Shown: positions 45,016 through 57,218, counted from the first letter of the stretch. The stretch: 64,000 bases of DNA from Pseudomonas sp. GM80 (GCF_000282515.1 NZ_AKJD01000041.1:1-64000), one strand, 5' to 3'. Notes: a model not told the origin generated them from the letters alone. Translations and numbers: made by a program.

Positions 45016-47839
45016 AGTGACGAACCTCGCCAGCGCCGCTGATGTTGTCGACGCAACGACCGCAGATTTCCGGATGCTCCGGATTCACGCCAACGTCTTC
45101 ACGGCAGTGCCAGCAACGGGCGCATTTCGGGAAGGCCGACTTGACGATTTTCAGCTTCAGGCCGCTGACTTCAGTGGTTACCGCATCCGCAGGTGCCTGA
45201 ACAAAAGGCGCAACGCTGGCGGTCGAGGTGATCAAGACGAAGCGCAGTTCGTTGCTCAGCTTGGCCAGGTCGGCGCTCAGCGCGTCTTCGGCGTACAGCG
45301 TGACTTCGGCTTGCAGGTTGCCACCGACGGCTTTCGCCGCGCGCTGGATTTCCATTTCCTTGTTCACCGCTACTTTGACCGCCATTACGCGCTCCCAGTA
45401 GTCGCGACCCAGTTCAACGTCGGCCGGCAGTTCGGTCAGACCTTCGTACCAGGTGTTGAGCATCACCGACTCGTTACGCTCGCCCGGCAGGTATTCCCAC
45501 AATTCGTCGGCGGTGAAGGCAAGGATCGGCGCGATCCAGCGCACCAGCGCTTCGGAGATATGGAACAGCGCGGTTTGCGCCGAACGGCGGGCCTTGCTGT
45601 TGGCGCCAGTGGTGTACTGACGGTCCTTGATGATGTCGAGGTAGAAACCGCCCAGCTCCTGCACGCAGAAGTTGTGGATCTTCGAGTAGACGTTCCAGAA
45701 ACGGTATTCGCCGTAGTGCTCTTGCAGCTCGCGTTGCAGCAGCAAGGTGCGGTCCACCGCCCAACGATCCAGCGCGAGCATTTCTTCAGCCGGCAAGATG
45801 TCGGTGGCCGGGTTGAAACCGCTCAGGTTCGAGAGCAGGAAGCGCGCGGTGTTACGGATACGACGATAGGCGTCCGCACTGCGTTGCAGGATCTGGTCGG
45901 AAACCGCCATTTCACCCGAGTAGTCAGTCGAAGCGACCCACAGACGCATGATGTCGGCGCCGAGGGTGTCGTTGACTTTCTGCGGCGCAATCACATTGCC
46001 CAGCGATTTGGACATCTTGCGGCCGGCTTCGTCGACGGTGAAACCGTGCGTCAGCAGTTCGCGGTACGGCGCGTGATTGTCGATTGCGCAACCGGTCAGT
46101 AGCGACGAGTGGAACCAGCCACGGTGTTGGTCAGAACCTTCCAGGTACAGATCGGCGCGTGGGCCGCTCTCGTGGCCCATCGGGTGCGAACCGCGCAGGA
46201 CGTGCCAGTGCGTGGTACCCGAATCGAACCAGACGTCGAGGGTGTCGCTGATCTTGTCGTACAGTGGCGCTTCGTCGCCGAGCAACTCGGCAGCGTCCAT
46301 CTTGAACCAGGCTTCGATGCCTTCGACTTCAACGCGTTTGGCGACCTCTTCCATCAGCTCAACGGTGCGTGGGTGCAGTTCGCCGCTTTCCTTGTTCAGG
46401 AAGAACGGGATCGGCACGCCCCAGTTGCGCTGACGCGAGATGCACCAGTCCGGACGGTTGGCGATCATCGAATGCAGACGCGCCTGGCCCCAGGCCGGGA
46501 CGAACTTGGTGTTTTCGATGGCTTTGAGCGAGCGCACACGCAGGGTGTCGCCGCTGGTTGGCTCTTTGTCCATGCCGATGAACCACTGCGCGGTCGCGCG
46601 GTAGATCAGCGGGGTCTTGTGACGCCAGCAGTGCATGTAGCTGTGTTCGATGACGGTGGTGTGCATCAGCGCACCGACTTCGGTCAGCTTGTCGACGATG
46701 GCCGGGTTGGCCTTCCAGATGAACTGGCCGCCGAAGAATTCCAGCGACGGCACGTAAACGCCGTTGCTTTGTACTGGATTGAGGATGTCGTCGTTGACCA
46801 TGCCGTATTTCTTGCAGGTCACGAAGTCGTCCACGCCGTAGGCCGGAGCGGAGTGAACCACGCCGGTGCCAGCGCCCAGTTCAACGTAGTCAGCCAGGTA
46901 GACCGGCGACAGACGGTCGTAGAACGGGTGACGGAAGTTGATCAGCTCCAGCTCTTTACCGGTGGTGGTCGCAATGATCGAACCTTCCAGGCTGTAACGA
47001 GCCAGGCAGGCTTCGACCAGCTCTTCAGCCAGCACCAGCAACTTGTCGCCGACATCCACCAGCGCGTAGTTGAATTCCGGGTGAACGTTCAAAGCCTGGT
47101 TGGCCGGGATGGTCCACGGGGTGGTGGTCCAGATCACGATCGAGGCAGGTTTGCTCAGCGACGGCAGACCGAACGCGGCAGCCAGTTTGGCTTCGTCAGC
47201 GATAGGAAAAGCGACATCGATGGTCGAGGATTTCTTGTTCTCGTACTCGACTTCCGCTTCAGCCAGGGCAGAACCGCAGTCGAAGCACCAGTTCACAGGC
47301 TTGAGGCCCTTGAACACGAAACCACCCTTGACGATTTCAGCGAGGGCGCGGATTTCACCGGCCTCGTTCTTGAAATCCATGGTTTTGTACGGGTTGGCCC
47401 AGTCGCCCAGCACGCCGAGACGGATGAATTCGGACTTCTGCCCTTCGATCTGCTCGGTGGCGTAGGCACGGCACAGTTCGCGGGTCTTGTCCGCGCCCAG
47501 GTTCTTGCCGTGGGTCACTTCAACCTTGTGCTCGATCGGCAGGCCATGGCAGTCCCAACCCGGAACATATGGCGCGTCGAAGCCCGACAGGGTCTTCGAG
47601 CGGATGATCATGTCCTTGAGAATCTTGTTCAGTGCGTGACCGATATGGATCGTGCCGTTGGCATACGGAGGGCCGTCATGCAGAACGAACTTCGGACGAT
47701 CCTTGCCAATCTCGCGCAACTTTCCGTACAGGCCAATACTGTCCCAGCGCTGCAGGATCTGCGGTTCGCGCTGTGGCAGGCCGGCCTTCATTGGGAAGGC
47801 GGTGTCCGGAAGGTTAAGCGTGGCTTTATAGTCGGTCAT
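45008..47839 (-). CDS. ileS: isoleucyl-tRNA synthetase
   Basis: A 943-residue class I synthetase. HIGH is at residues 65-68 ([10 protein letters not shown]), KMSKS near 608 ([10 protein letters not shown]), the editing CP1 domain lies between them, and the C-terminal zinc finger reads [12 protein letters not shown] .. CGRC. This is the bacterial (IleS1, mupirocin-sensitive) length and type. It lies 13 bases after ribF and overlaps lspA by eight bases. Confidence 0.97.
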   Translation of the reverse strand: MTDYKATLNLPDTAFPMKAGLPQREPQILQRWDSIGLYGKLREIGKDRPKFVLHDGPPYANGTIHIGHALNKILKDMIIRSKTLSGFDAPYVPGWDCHGLPIEHKVEVTHGKNLGADKTRELCRAYATEQIEGQKSEFIRLGVLGDWANPYKTMDFKNEAGEIRALAEIVKGGFVFKGLKPVNWCFDCGSALAEAEVEYENKKSSTIDVAFPIADEAKLAAAFGLPSLSKPASIVIWTTTPWTIPANQALNVHPEFNYALVDVGDKLLVLAEELVEACLARYSLEGSIIATTTGKELELINFRHPFYDRLSPVYLADYVELGAGTGVVHSAPAYGVDDFVTCKKYGMVNDDILNPVQSNGVYVPSLEFFGGQFIWKANPAIVDKLTEVGALMHTTVIEHSYMHCWRHKTPLIYRATAQWFIGMDKEPTSGDTLRVRSLKAIENTKFVPAWGQARLHSMIANRPDWCISRQRNWGVPIPFFLNKESGELHPRTVELMEEVAKRVEVEGIEAWFKMDAAELLGDEAPLYDKISDTLDVWFDSGTTHWHVLRGSHPMGHESGPRADLYLEGSDQHRGWFHSSLLTGCAIDNHAPYRELLTHGFTVDEAGRKMSKSLGNVIAPQKVNDTLGADIMRLWVASTDYSGEMAVSDQILQRSADAYRRIRNTARFLLSNLSGFNPATDILPAEEMLALDRWAVDRTLLLQRELQEHYGEYRFWNVYSKIHNFCVQELGGFYLDIIKDRQYTTGANSKARRSAQTALFHISEALVRWIAPILAFTADELWEYLPGERNESVMLNTWYEGLTELPADVELGRDYWERVMAVKVAVNKEMEIQRAAKAVGGNLQAEVTLYAEDALSADLAKLSNELRFVLITSTASVAPFVQAPADAVTTEVSGLKLKIVKSAFPKCARCWHCREDVGVNPEHPEICGRCVDNISGAGEVRHYA

Positions 47840-47852
47840 TTAAGGCTCTTCA

Positions 47853-48791
47853 TTAGCGATGGGCGCTAGGTGCGGCTAGTGCACGGGCGGTGGCGACATC
47901 CGCATTGATCGCCGTTTTCAATGCCTCCAGGGAGGCGAAGCGCTGCTCTTCACGCAGCTTTTGGTGGAAAACCACCGTCAAACGCCGGTCATACAGATCG
48001 CCGGCAAAATCTAAAAGATGGACTTCAAGGTGGGCCTTGCCATCACCTTGTACCGTGGGCCGTACGCCGATATTGGCGACACCGGGCCAAGTCTTGCCGT
48101 CGATATCGACATCCACCAGGTACACCCCGGTGAACGGCACACGACGACGCTTGAGTTGAATGTTGGCAGTGGGCGTACCCAGTTGCCGGGCCAGTTTCTG
48201 CCCGTGCAACACGCGACCGGCGATGCGGTACGGGCGGCCGAGCAAACGTTCGGCCAAGGCAAAATCGGCGGCAGCCAAGGCGTTGCGCACTTGCGTGCTG
48301 CTGACGCGAATGCCGTCCAGCTCGACGGTTTGCGCCGCTTCAACGGTAAAACCGTGCATCTGCCCGGCCTGCAGCAGGAAGTCGAAATCGCCGAGGCGGT
48401 CGCAACCAAAACGGAAATCATCACCGACTTCCAGATGCTGCACACCGAGGCCATCGACGAGGATGGTGTCAACGAATTCACTGGCGCTGAGCTTGCTCAA
48501 GCGCTGGTTGAACGCCAGGCACAACACCCGGTCGACGCCTTCGGCGGCCAACAGTTGCAGCTTGTCGCGCAACCGGGCCAGACGTGCCGGCGCGGTCTCG
48601 GGGGCAAAGAACTCCCGTGGCTGCGGCTCGAAAATCACCACGCAGCTGGGTACGCCCAACTCGAGCGCACGCTCACGCAGTCGGGCCAGGATAGCCTGGT
48701 GACCACGGTGAACACCGTCAAAGTTGCCAATAGTGGCGACGCAGCCCCGATGCTGGGGGCGCAAGTTGTGGAGGCCTCGAACCAGCTGCAT
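47853..48791 (-). CDS. ribF: riboflavin kinase / FAD synthetase
   Basis: A 312-residue bifunctional enzyme that makes FMN and then FAD. The N-terminal adenylyltransferase domain has GNFDGVHRGHQAIL near residue 20 and the SSTQVRNAL motif near 160. The C-terminal kinase domain has GTPTANIQL and GVANIGVRPT. The ATG at 48791 matches the usual MQLVRGLHNL start; an ATG six codons upstream is a weaker option. It lies between murJ and ileS on the same strand. Confidence 0.95.
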   Translation of the reverse strand: MQLVRGLHNLRPQHRGCVATIGNFDGVHRGHQAILARLRERALELGVPSCVVIFEPQPREFFAPETAPARLARLRDKLQLLAAEGVDRVLCLAFNQRLSKLSASEFVDTILVDGLGVQHLEVGDDFRFGCDRLGDFDFLLQAGQMHGFTVEAAQTVELDGIRVSSTQVRNALAAADFALAERLLGRPYRIAGRVLHGQKLARQLGTPTANIQLKRRRVPFTGVYLVDVDIDGKTWPGVANIGVRPTVQGDGKAHLEVHLLDFAGDLYDRRLTVVFHQKLREEQRFASLEALKTAINADVATARALAAPSAHR

Positions 48792-48920
48792 AACGCGCTT
48801 CTTGCTCATAAAGTGGTCGATTATAACCACACCCGACGGCCGACGACAGGCAACACCGTAACGCAAAGTGAACGAGCCGACAAAACTGCCGGCCCGCGCC
48901 CATCCATAAAGAGAAAAACC

Positions 48921-50459
48921 TTAGCTCAAGGCCTTGCGATTGAAGTCGCGCAGGCGGAAACCGAGCAGCAACAACATACCGAAATAGGACACCACGCCCG
49001 CCGCGACCAAGGCGCCCAGACGCAGGAAACGCTCAAGCATGTGCCCTTGATCCCATGGCGGCATGAAATGCATGCCGATCAACAGCACCACGGACATCAC
49101 CGCCACCGCGACCACCAGTTTGAAAGCGAACTTGGCCCAACCCGGTTGCGGCTGGTACATCTGCTGCTTGCGCAGTTGATAGAACAGCAGTCCGGCGTTC
49201 AGGCAGGCACCGGCACTGATCGCCAAGGCCAGACCGGCGTGAGCCAGTGGGCCGATCAGCACCAAGTTGAACAGCTGAGTAACCACCAGCGTGAAGATTG
49301 CGATTTTTACCGGGGTTCTGATGTTCTGTTGCGCATAAAAGCCCGGCGCCAACACTTTGATCACGATAATCCCGAGCAGGCCGACAGAATAAGCAATCAG
49401 CGCACGCTGAGTCATCTCGGCGTCAAAGCCGCTGAACTGACCGTACTGGAACAGCGAAACGGTCAGCGGCTCGGCGAGAATCCCCAACGCCAGCGAGCAC
49501 GGCAGCACCAACACAAAGCACAGGCGCAGACCCCAATCGAGAATCCGCGAATATTCGTGGCGATCCTTGCTCGCGTAGGTTTTTGCCAGCGTCGGCAGCA
49601 AAATCGTGCCCAGCGCCACACCAAGCACGCCGGATGGCAACTCCATCAAACGGTCGGCGTAATACATCCACGACACCGAGCCTGCGACCAGAAACGAGGC
49701 GAAGATGGTGTTGATGATTAGCGAAATCTGGCTGACCGAGACGCCGAGGATAGCCGGCAACATCTGCTTCATCACCCGCCACACGCCGGTATCGCGCAGG
49801 TTCAGACGCGGCAGCACCAGCATGCCGATCTTTTTCAGGTGCGGCAGTTGATAAAGCAGTTGCGCCAGACCACCGACCAATACCGCCCAGCCAAGCGCCA
49901 TGACCGGAGGATCGAAGTACGGCGTCAGGAACAGCGAAAACACGATCATGCTGACGTTAAGCAAGGTCGGCACAAATGCGGGCACCGAGAAACGGTTCCA
50001 GGTATTGAGGATCGCGCCCGCCAGCGACGACAGCGAGATCAGCAATATATAAGGGAACGTCACACGCAACAGATCAGAGGTGAGCTGGAATTTTTCCGGT
50101 GTATCGGTAAAACCGGGGGCCGTGGCCCAGATCACCCAAGGCGCGGCAATCATGCCCAGCGCGGTAACGATCGCCAGTACCAAGGTCAGCAGACCCGATA
50201 CGTAGGCAATGAAGGTACGGGTCGCCTCTTCGCCCTGCTGACTTTTGTATTCGGCCAGAATCGGCACGAATGCTTGGGAGAAAGCACCCTCGGCAAAAAT
50301 TCTTCGCAGCAGATTGGGCAATTTGAAGGCGATAAAGAAGGCGTCTGTCGCCATCCCGGCGCCGAATGTGCGGGCGATAAGCGTGTCACGAACAAAACCC
50401 AGAATCCGGGAAAGCATCGTGATAGAGCTGACGGCGGCCAACGATTTGAGCAGATTCAT
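48921..50459 (-). CDS. murJ: lipid II flippase MurJ
   Basis: A 512-residue MOP-family membrane protein that flips lipid II for peptidoglycan synthesis. About 14 hydrophobic helices are visible. The N-terminus [20 protein letters not shown] and the charged residues of the [19 protein letters not shown] segment are typical of MurJ. The [20 protein letters not shown] block near residue 265 is also conserved. It is divergent from rpsT, an old and common arrangement. Confidence 0.95.
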   Translation of the reverse strand: MNLLKSLAAVSSITMLSRILGFVRDTLIARTFGAGMATDAFFIAFKLPNLLRRIFAEGAFSQAFVPILAEYKSQQGEEATRTFIAYVSGLLTLVLAIVTALGMIAAPWVIWATAPGFTDTPEKFQLTSDLLRVTFPYILLISLSSLAGAILNTWNRFSVPAFVPTLLNVSMIVFSLFLTPYFDPPVMALGWAVLVGGLAQLLYQLPHLKKIGMLVLPRLNLRDTGVWRVMKQMLPAILGVSVSQISLIINTIFASFLVAGSVSWMYYADRLMELPSGVLGVALGTILLPTLAKTYASKDRHEYSRILDWGLRLCFVLVLPCSLALGILAEPLTVSLFQYGQFSGFDAEMTQRALIAYSVGLLGIIVIKVLAPGFYAQQNIRTPVKIAIFTLVVTQLFNLVLIGPLAHAGLALAISAGACLNAGLLFYQLRKQQMYQPQPGWAKFAFKLVVAVAVMSVVLLIGMHFMPPWDQGHMLERFLRLGALVAAGVVSYFGMLLLLGFRLRDFNRKALS

Positions 50460-50629
50460 TGAGGGAATTTGTGCCTGTCGATAAACAGCAGGCGAATTAA
50501 GCGCCTACTTATGCGATACTCCGCGCCGCAGCAGCACAGAGCCAAAGCTCGCGAGTTTACAGGTCAAGCGCCGGAAATAAATATCCCGCCTCTTTATACC
50601 TACCACTTAGCGGAACGTTTCAAGTGCCC

Positions 50630-50658
50630 TTGACAAGACTTCAACTCATCGGCATGAT
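50630..50658 (+). promoter_or_regulatory. probable promoter of rpsT
   Basis: TTGACA at 50630, a 17-base spacer and CATGAT at 50653, 53 bases before the GTG start. The 250-base gap between murJ and rpsT holds nothing else that I can identify. Confidence 0.6.
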
Positions 50659-50711
50659 TCGCGGCCTATTTTGTTTGCTATTTCCTAAAAAGTCTTTCGA
50701 GGAGCTCGACG

Positions 50712-50984
50712 GTGGCCAACTCACCTTCCGCCAAAAAACGTGCAAAACAGGCTGAGAAGCGTCGCAGCCACAACGCCAGCCTGCGTTCCATGGTTCGCAC
50801 CTACATCAAGAATGTAGTTAAAGCCATTGACGCAAAAGACGCTGAAAAAGCTCAAGCTGCATACGTTCTGGCTGTGCCAGTTATCGACCGTATGGCCGAT
50901 AAAGGCATCATCCACAAGAACAAGGCTGCTCGTCATAAGAGCCGTCTGAATGGCCACGTCAAAGCGCTGAAAGAAGCTGCTTAA
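50712..50984 (+). CDS. rpsT: 30S ribosomal protein S20
   Basis: A 90-residue, highly basic ribosomal protein. The sequence [20 protein letters not shown] and the conserved [15 protein letters not shown] segment near residue 70 are typical S20. Initiation is at GTG with GAGGAG ten bases upstream; E. coli rpsT also uses a non-ATG start linked to autoregulation. A strong terminator follows. Confidence 0.97.
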   Translation: MANSPSAKKRAKQAEKRRSHNASLRSMVRTYIKNVVKAIDAKDAEKAQAAYVLAVPVIDRMADKGIIHKNKAARHKSRLNGHVKALKEAA

Positions 50985-51000
50985 TCGACGTAGTCATTAA

Positions 51001-51027
51001 AAAACCGACCTTAGGGTCGGTTTTTTA
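51001..51027 (+). terminator. terminator of rpsT
   Basis: AAAACCGACC-ttag-GGTCGGTTTTTTATT, 16 bases after the stop. Confidence 0.94.
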
Positions 51028-51063
51028 TTGCCTGTGATTTAGTAAATCCAGCGCAAAAAAAAT

Positions 51064-51180
51064 GTAGGAGTGAGCCTGCTCCGGGCGGCGATCCGACGAT
51101 AGCAGTGTGTCAGTCGATGCAATTATTGACTGTTACACCGCTATCGTCGGAACGCCGCCCGGAGCAGGCTCACTCCTACA
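51064..51180. repeat. long REP hairpin, GTAGGAGTGAGCCTGCTC class
   Basis: Outer arms GTAGGAGTGAGCCTGCTCCG and CGGAGCAGGCTCACTCCTAC extend inward through GGCGGCG..CGACGATAGC and its inverse, giving arms of more than 35 bases around a 45-base centre. It is much longer than the simple pairs at 2980 and 61452. Confidence 0.85.
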
Positions 51181-51195
51181 GTTGGTTTCGCGGGG

Positions 51196-51663
51196 TTATT
51201 GCTGGACGGGCACCCACGGCAGGATCGGAATCGCCGTCACCGCGTTCTGCGGGCTACCCTCAATCACGCGATCGCTGTAGACCAGGTAAACCAAGGTGTT
51301 GCGCTTCTTGTCGAGGAAACGCACCACCTGCATGGTCTTGAACACCAGCGATGTGCGCTCCTTGAACACCTCATCGCCGTCCTTCAGCTCACCCCTGAAC
51401 TTGATCTCGCCCACCTGCCGACAGGCAATGGAGGCTTCTGCACGATCTTCGGCCAGACCCAAGCCACCTTTCACGCCGCCAGTCTTGGCGCGCGACAGAT
51501 AGCAGGTCACGCCCTCGACCTTGGGGTCATCAAAAGCTTCGACCACGATCCGGTCGTTTGGCCCGACGAGCTTGAACACTGTCGACACTTGACCGATTTC
51601 CTCGGCCGAGGCCAGCAATGGCAACGCCATCAACAAGCCCAACAATCCTTTTGCTACACGCAT
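51196..51663 (-). CDS. creA: CreA family periplasmic protein
   Basis: A 155-residue protein with a signal peptide ([20 protein letters not shown]) and the CreA domain ([23 protein letters not shown] .. [16 protein letters not shown] .. [19 protein letters not shown]). Its two cysteines (VTCYLS, IACRQV) could form a disulfide. The function of CreA is unknown. The ATG at 51663 is preferred over a TTG one codon earlier. It lies ten bases after the proB stop on the same strand and is probably co-transcribed. Confidence 0.88.
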   Translation of the reverse strand: MRVAKGLLGLLMALPLLASAEEIGQVSTVFKLVGPNDRIVVEAFDDPKVEGVTCYLSRAKTGGVKGGLGLAEDRAEASIACRQVGEIKFRGELKDGDEVFKERTSLVFKTMQVVRFLDKKRNTLVYLVYSDRVIEGSPQNAVTAIPILPWVPVQQ

Positions 51664-51673
51664 CAAGTTTTCC

Positions 51674-52792
51674 TTAAACCAGGATCAGGTTGTCACGGTG
51701 AACCAGCTCAGGCTCAGCCATGTAACCCAGCAAACCGACAATCGCATCCGACGACTGACCGATGATTTTTTGTGCTTCCAGCGCGCTGTAGTTGGCCAGG
51801 CCTCGGGCGATCTCACGACCGTCCGGCGCCACGCAGACCACCATTTCACCGCGACGGAAACTGCCCTGCACCAGCTTCACACCCACCGGCAGCAGACTTT
51901 TGTTGCCTTTGGACAGCGCCGACACCGCACCGTCATCCAGCACCAGCGTGCCGCGCGTTTGCAGATGCCCGGCCAGCCACTGCTTGCGCGCCGCGAGCAT
52001 GCCGCGCTCGGGCGACAGCAAGGTGCCGATGCGCTCGCCCGCTTTCAGGCGATCAAGCACGCGCTCAAGACGCCCACCAACGATGATGGTGTGCGCACCG
52101 GAACGCGCCGCCAGACGCGCCGCGCGCAGCTTGGTCTGCATGCCACCGCGCCCCAACGAGCCACCGGTACCGCCCGCCACCGCATCCAGGCTCGGATCAT
52201 CGGCGCGCGCTTCGTAAATCAGTTGCGCATCAGGGTTGTTGCGCGGATCAGCATCGAACATGCCGTCGCGGTCGGTCAGGATTACCAGCAGATCCGCCTC
52301 GACCAGGTTGGCCACCAGCGCCGCCAGCGTATCGTTGTCGCCGAAACGGATTTCGTCGGTGACCACGGTGTCGTTTTCGTTGATGACCGGGATGACTTTC
52401 AGCTCGACCAATGCACGCAGAGTACTGCGAGCATTGAGGTAGCGCTTGCGGTCGGACAGATCGTCGTGAGTCAGGAGAATCTGCGCCGTGTGCCGGCCAT
52501 GCTCGGCGAAGCTCGATTCCCACGCCTGCACCAAGCCCATCTGGCCGATCGCCGCAGCCGCCTGGAGCTCGTGCATCGCACTGGGTCGTGCGGTCCAGCC
52601 CAAACGGCTCATGCCAGCCGCCACCGCCCCGGAGGACACCAGCACCAATTCGACGCCAGCCTCATGCAAGGCCACCATCTGCTCGACCCAGACACTCATT
52701 GCCGCGCGATCCAGCCCTTTGCCATCAGCTGTCAGCAAAGCGCTGCCGATCTTCACGACCCAACGCTGCGCACCTGTCACCTTGCTCCGCAT
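51674..52792 (-). CDS. proB: glutamate 5-kinase
   Basis: A 372-residue enzyme for the first step of proline synthesis, feedback-inhibited by proline in relatives. The amino acid kinase domain reads [49 protein letters not shown] and [11 protein letters not shown]-terminal PUA domain follows from about residue 275. The start at 52792 gives the 372-residue length usual in Pseudomonas; an ATG one codon upstream is also possible. It lies after the obg terminator. Confidence 0.95.
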   Translation of the reverse strand: MRSKVTGAQRWVVKIGSALLTADGKGLDRAAMSVWVEQMVALHEAGVELVLVSSGAVAAGMSRLGWTARPSAMHELQAAAAIGQMGLVQAWESSFAEHGRHTAQILLTHDDLSDRKRYLNARSTLRALVELKVIPVINENDTVVTDEIRFGDNDTLAALVANLVEADLLVILTDRDGMFDADPRNNPDAQLIYEARADDPSLDAVAGGTGGSLGRGGMQTKLRAARLAARSGAHTIIVGGRLERVLDRLKAGERIGTLLSPERGMLAARKQWLAGHLQTRGTLVLDDGAVSALSKGNKSLLPVGVKLVQGSFRRGEMVVCVAPDGREIARGLANYSALEAQKIIGQSSDAIVGLLGYMAEPELVHRDNLILV

Positions 52793-52873
52793 CATCTTCA
52801 ACCTTAGCTTGAGGGCAGCGCGACCCAGCGCCGCCCATGACGTTATTTGTGACTTGCGATTTCCAGATACTAA

Positions 52874-52897
52874 AACGCCGCTCGATTGAGCGGCGTT
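52874..52897 (-). terminator. terminator between obg and proB
   Basis: Hairpin AACGCCGCTC-gatt-GAGCGGCGTT, 19 bases beyond the obg stop, followed on the minus strand by TTAGTATCTGG. The T-run is short. Confidence 0.7.
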
Positions 52898-52915
52898 CAA
52901 GTTTATCGCAACGAA

Positions 52916-54178
<1,263 letters not shown>

Positions 54179-54289
54179 TCAAGACATAAGACTCTTGCAA
54201 AAATGAGCGCAGCGACCCCAAAACACGACCTGCATCGCACGCCGACAGCCCATACAAACAGTTTTGCAAGAGACTCACCCCACAAACGA

Positions 54290-54317
54290 AAAAGCCCCGT
54301 CGCGAGACAGGGCTTTT
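54290..54317 (-). terminator. terminator of rpmA
   Basis: Hairpin AAAAGCCCtgTCtcgcGACggGGCTTTT on the minus strand, 16 bases after the rpmA stop, between rpmA and obg. Confidence 0.8.
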
Positions 54318-54332
54318 CCAGCGATCGCGCAA

Positions 54333-54590
54333 TTAAGCTGCGACAACGCTCACGTAACGGCGGTTGAACGCGCCTTTTACTTCAAACTTGATCACGCCTT
54401 CGATTTTCGCGAAGAGGGTGTGATCCTTACCCATGCCAACGCCGTAGCCAGCGTGGAATTGGGTGCCGCGCTGACGCACGATGATGTTGCCCGGAATGAT
54501 TTTCTGGCCGCCATACATCTTAACGCCAAGGCGCTTGGCTTCTGAGTCGCGACCGTTACGGGTACTACCACCAGCTTTTTTGTGTGCCAT
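54333..54590 (-). CDS. rpmA: 50S ribosomal protein L27
   Basis: An 85-residue basic ribosomal protein near the peptidyl-transferase centre. It starts [20 protein letters not shown], the conserved flexible N-terminal arm, and keeps the [20 protein letters not shown] core. It is 34 bases downstream of rplU in the usual rplU-rpmA operon. Confidence 0.97.
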   Translation of the reverse strand: MAHKKAGGSTRNGRDSEAKRLGVKMYGGQKIIPGNIIVRQRGTQFHAGYGVGMGKDHTLFAKIEGVIKFEVKGAFNRRYVSVVAA

Positions 54591-54624
54591 GAGTCAATTC
54601 TCCTAGTGAGGAATTAGGCTGAAA

Positions 54625-54939
54625 TTAAGCCTGAATACCGGTGATTTTGATCTCGGTGTACCACTGGCGGTGGCCCATACGCTTCATGTGGTGCTTACGG
54701 CGACGGAACTTGATGATGCGGACTTTATCGTGACGACCTTGGGAGATCACTTCAGCCACAACGGTAGCGCCAGCAACAACTGGAGCGCCGATATTCACGT
54801 CGTCGCCATTGGCAACCAACAGAACGCGATCAAAGGTAACGGATTCGCCGGTAGCGATTTCCAGTTTTTCGATCTTCAGGTATTCACCTGGGGCGACTTT
54901 GTACTGCTTGCCGCCAGTAACGATTACTGCATAAGACAT
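54625..54939 (-). CDS. rplU: 50S ribosomal protein L21
   Basis: A 104-residue ribosomal protein that binds 23S r[23 protein letters not shown] at the N-terminus and [16 protein letters not shown] near the C-terminus are diagnostic. GGAGAAATACC supplies a ribosome site before the ATG. A strong promoter lies 130-160 bases upstream, leaving a leader of about 125 bases. Confidence 0.97.
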   Translation of the reverse strand: MSYAVIVTGGKQYKVAPGEYLKIEKLEIATGESVTFDRVLLVANGDDVNIGAPVVAGATVVAEVISQGRHDKVRIIKFRRRKHHMKRMGHRQWYTEIKITGIQA

Positions 54940-55070
54940 GGTATTTCTCCGATAATCCTGCTCACCCAGCTCTTTATAAGAAGAGGTATTGGCTGGCATG
55001 GCTGCATAAGGCTGGAAGGCCCGTTGCAATTGCGTAAGGCAGGTGCTGCCCAGGAAGTTCAGGGTGCGCG

Positions 55071-55099
55071 ATTGTACGCAAGGCGCCGCAGGCTTGCAA
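55071..55099 (-). promoter_or_regulatory. promoter of rplU-rpmA
   Basis: On the minus strand, -35 TTGCAA, a 17-base spacer and -10 TACAAT. It is followed by a GC-rich start region (CGCGCA), fitting growth-rate control. Confidence 0.72.
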
Positions 55100-55178
55100 G
55101 TAGCCGTCCATCGCGCCTTGACAGGTCCGGATGGGGGTCCTAGCATGCCGCGCAACCCTTCTGGAGCGACTCTCGCTG

Positions 55179-56147
55179 ATGCAACCCCAAGCTTTCTACC
55201 GCGCGGTGGCGGACGATTTTAGCGCCGTCGACGGCATCATCAAGAAGCAGCTGACTTCCCGAGTACCGCTGGTATCGAAAATCGGCGATTACATCACCTC
55301 GGCCGGCGGCAAGCGTCTGCGTCCTTTATTAGTGTTGTTGTGTGGCAAGGCACTGGGTCGCGAAGGCGACGACATGCGCCTGTTGGCCGCCACCATCGAA
55401 TTCCTGCACACCGCGACCCTGCTGCATGACGACGTCGTCGACATGTCCGGCATGCGCCGTGGCCGCTCGACCGCCAACGCCATGTGGGGCAACGCCCCGA
55501 GCGTGCTGGTCGGCGACTTCCTGTACTCGCGCTCGTTCGAAATGATGGTCGAACTGGGCTCGATGCCGGTGATGAAGATTCTGTCCCAGGCCACGCGCAT
55601 CATCGCTGAAGGCGAAGTGCTGCAACTGTCCAAGGTGCGCGACGCCAGCACCACTGAAGAAACCTACATGGAAGTCATCCGCGGCAAAACCGCGATGCTC
55701 TTCGAGGCTTCGACCCACAGTGCTGCGGCGCTGGCCGGTGCTACCGCCGAGCAGAGCGAAGCGCTGCGCACGTTCGGTGATCACCTCGGCGTGGCATTCC
55801 AGCTGGTCGACGACCTGCTCGACTACAAGGGCGACGCGGAAACCCTGGGCAAGAACGTCGGCGACGACCTGGCCGAAGGCAAGCCGACCCTGCCGCTGAT
55901 CTACACCATGCGTGAAGGCACGCCGGAACAGGCTGCACTGGTGCGCCAGGCGATCCAGAAAGGCGGGATCGAAGACCTGGAAAGCATCCGCATTGCCGTG
56001 GAGGCCTCGGGCTCGCTGGAGTACACCGCGCAACTGGCCCGTGATTACGTGGCCCGTGCGATCAAGTGCCTTGAGGCGCTGCCGGCCAGTGAATATCGGG
56101 ATGCGCTGGTTGAACTGAGTGAGTTTGCGGTCGCGCGTACGCACTGA
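55179..56147 (+). CDS. ispB: octaprenyl diphosphate synthase
   Basis: A 322-residue trans-polyprenyl diphosphate synthase for the ubiquinone side chain. The two aspartate-rich motifs are intact: D84-D-V-V-D88 and D211-D-L-L-D215. GGKRLRP near residue 43 binds substrate. It is divergent from rplU across a shared 240-base control region, the classical arrangement. In Pseudomonas the product may be a nonaprenyl chain, so 'octa' is by homology. Confidence 0.93.
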   Translation: MQPQAFYRAVADDFSAVDGIIKKQLTSRVPLVSKIGDYITSAGGKRLRPLLVLLCGKALGREGDDMRLLAATIEFLHTATLLHDDVVDMSGMRRGRSTANAMWGNAPSVLVGDFLYSRSFEMMVELGSMPVMKILSQATRIIAEGEVLQLSKVRDASTTEETYMEVIRGKTAMLFEASTHSAAALAGATAEQSEALRTFGDHLGVAFQLVDDLLDYKGDAETLGKNVGDDLAEGKPTLPLIYTMREGTPEQAALVRQAIQKGGIEDLESIRIAVEASGSLEYTAQLARDYVARAIKCLEALPASEYRDALVELSEFAVARTH

Positions 56148-56169
56148 TAGCGCTGAAGCAAGATCGAGA

Positions 56170-56222
56170 GATCGCAGCCTTCGGCAGCTCCTACAAGGGC
56201 TGCCGGGCTGCGATTTTTTGCT
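56170..56222. repeat. degenerate REP pair
   Basis: One clear GATCGCAGCCTTCGGCAGCTCCTACA unit, then a damaged partner (GGCTGCCGGGCTGCGATTTTTTG) in inverse orientation, 20 bases after ispB. It may also serve as a terminator because of the T-run. Confidence 0.7.
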
Positions 56223-56292
56223 TTTGGCGCCACCAACGGATAAACCCTATATAATGTGCGACTTTTAGCGACCCACACCCCAAGGAGCCTTA

Positions 56293-56634
56293 GTGAGCAC
56301 GTTGCCACCCTGCCCGAAATGCAATTCCGAATACACCTACGAAGACGGTACCCAACTGGTATGCCCGGAGTGCGCCCACGAGTGGTCCGCCAGTGGCGAA
56401 GCCGAAGTGGCCGCCGATGACACCGTAAAGAAAGATTCGGTCGGCAACGTCCTGCAGGACGGCGACACCATCACCGTGATCAAGGACCTCAAGGTCAAGG
56501 GCACCTCGCTGGTGGTCAAGGTCGGCACCAAGGTCAAGAACATCCGCCTGTGCGATGGCGACCACGACATCGACTGCAAGATCGACGGCATCGGCCCGAT
56601 GAAACTCAAATCCGAGTTCGTCAGAAAAGTCTGA
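56293..56634 (+). CDS. yjdM: zinc-ribbon protein YjdM (PhnA family)
   Basis: A 113-residue protein with an N-terminal zinc ribbon (PCPKCNSEY .. VCPECAHEW) and a C-terminal beta barrel-like PhnA domain ([20 protein letters not shown] .. [11 protein letters not shown]). Despite the old name it is not phosphonoacetate hydrolase; the function is unsettled. GTG start with AAGGAG six bases upstream. A TATAAT -10 lies at 56250. Confidence 0.92.
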   Translation: MSTLPPCPKCNSEYTYEDGTQLVCPECAHEWSASGEAEVAADDTVKKDSVGNVLQDGDTITVIKDLKVKGTSLVVKVGTKVKNIRLCDGDHDIDCKIDGIGPMKLKSEFVRKV

Positions 56635-56793
56635 TTCTGCTGTCATCCATCCCGCGCCAGCCGTGGGATGGAGTTCCACCCTCCCCCGCCGTACCTCGAT
56701 AAATCTACGCAATAGCCAAACGCCAGCCGTTTTGACCTTACGCAATCTTTACCCGGAAAAAATCACAATCTGCCAATAGGCGCTTGCTATTTC

Positions 56794-56812
56794 GATAATA
56801 AGAATTATTCTC
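56794..56812. promoter_or_regulatory. Fur box
   Basis: GATAATAAGAATTATTCTC matches 15 of 19 positions of the Fur consensus GATAATGATAATCATTATC. It is 30 bases before the start of the next gene. Confidence 0.78.
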
Positions 56813-56841
56813 ATCAAACACCTTCAATGGAGATGAGAACC

Positions 56842-57099
56842 ATGACTTATTTGATCGACGCCTGGCTGGATCGTCCACACCCTTACCTCAGAATCCTCCA
56901 TCGGGAGACCGGTGAGGTCTGTGCGGTGCTTGAAGAAGAAGCCCTGCATGAGCTGCAGGATCAAGGGGATCTGGACGTCAGCAGCCTGAATTCCAGCGAG
57001 CCACTGGTGCTCAAGGAGCTGGTGCGCAATCTGTTCCTGTTCTGCTATGCCCGGGCATTGCGCCCGACCCATGAACTGCATCACAAGATAGAAATATGA
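56842..57099 (+). CDS. small iron-regulated conserved protein (PA4570-like)
   Basis: An 85-residue acidic soluble protein beginning MTYLIDAWLDRPHPYLRILH, with no known domain. By position (after ispB, before fklB) it corresponds to P. aeruginosa PA4570, which I recall as induced by iron limitation; the Fur box directly upstream agrees. GGAGATGAGAACC precedes the ATG at 56842; earlier in-frame ATGs at 56827 and 56833 lack a good site. The function is unknown. Confidence 0.82.
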   Translation: MTYLIDAWLDRPHPYLRILHRETGEVCAVLEEEALHELQDQGDLDVSSLNSSEPLVLKELVRNLFLFCYARALRPTHELHHKIEI

Positions 57100-57116
57100 G
57101 AAACGCCACAAACCCT

Positions 57117-57207
57117 GTAGGAGCAGAGCTTGCTCGCGATAGCGGTCTTTCATTCAACATTGATGTCGATTGACCGGACGCCTTCGCGGGCAAGCCTTGC
57201 TCCTACA
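57117..57207. repeat. REP pair, GTAGGAGCAGAGCTTGCTCGCG class
   Basis: Inverted arms GTAGGAGCAGAGCTTGCTCGCG and CGCGGGCAAGCCTTGCTCCTAC around about 45 bases. It is related to, but distinct from, the GTAGGAGTGAGCC class. Confidence 0.82.
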
Positions 57208-57218
57208 CGATCACGGGA

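Noticed and set aside
46109..47869. 586-codon open frame on the plus strand
   Set aside because: Antisense shadow of ileS and its start region.
48018..49721. 567-codon open frame on the plus strand
   Set aside because: Runs opposite ribF and murJ, both well supported.
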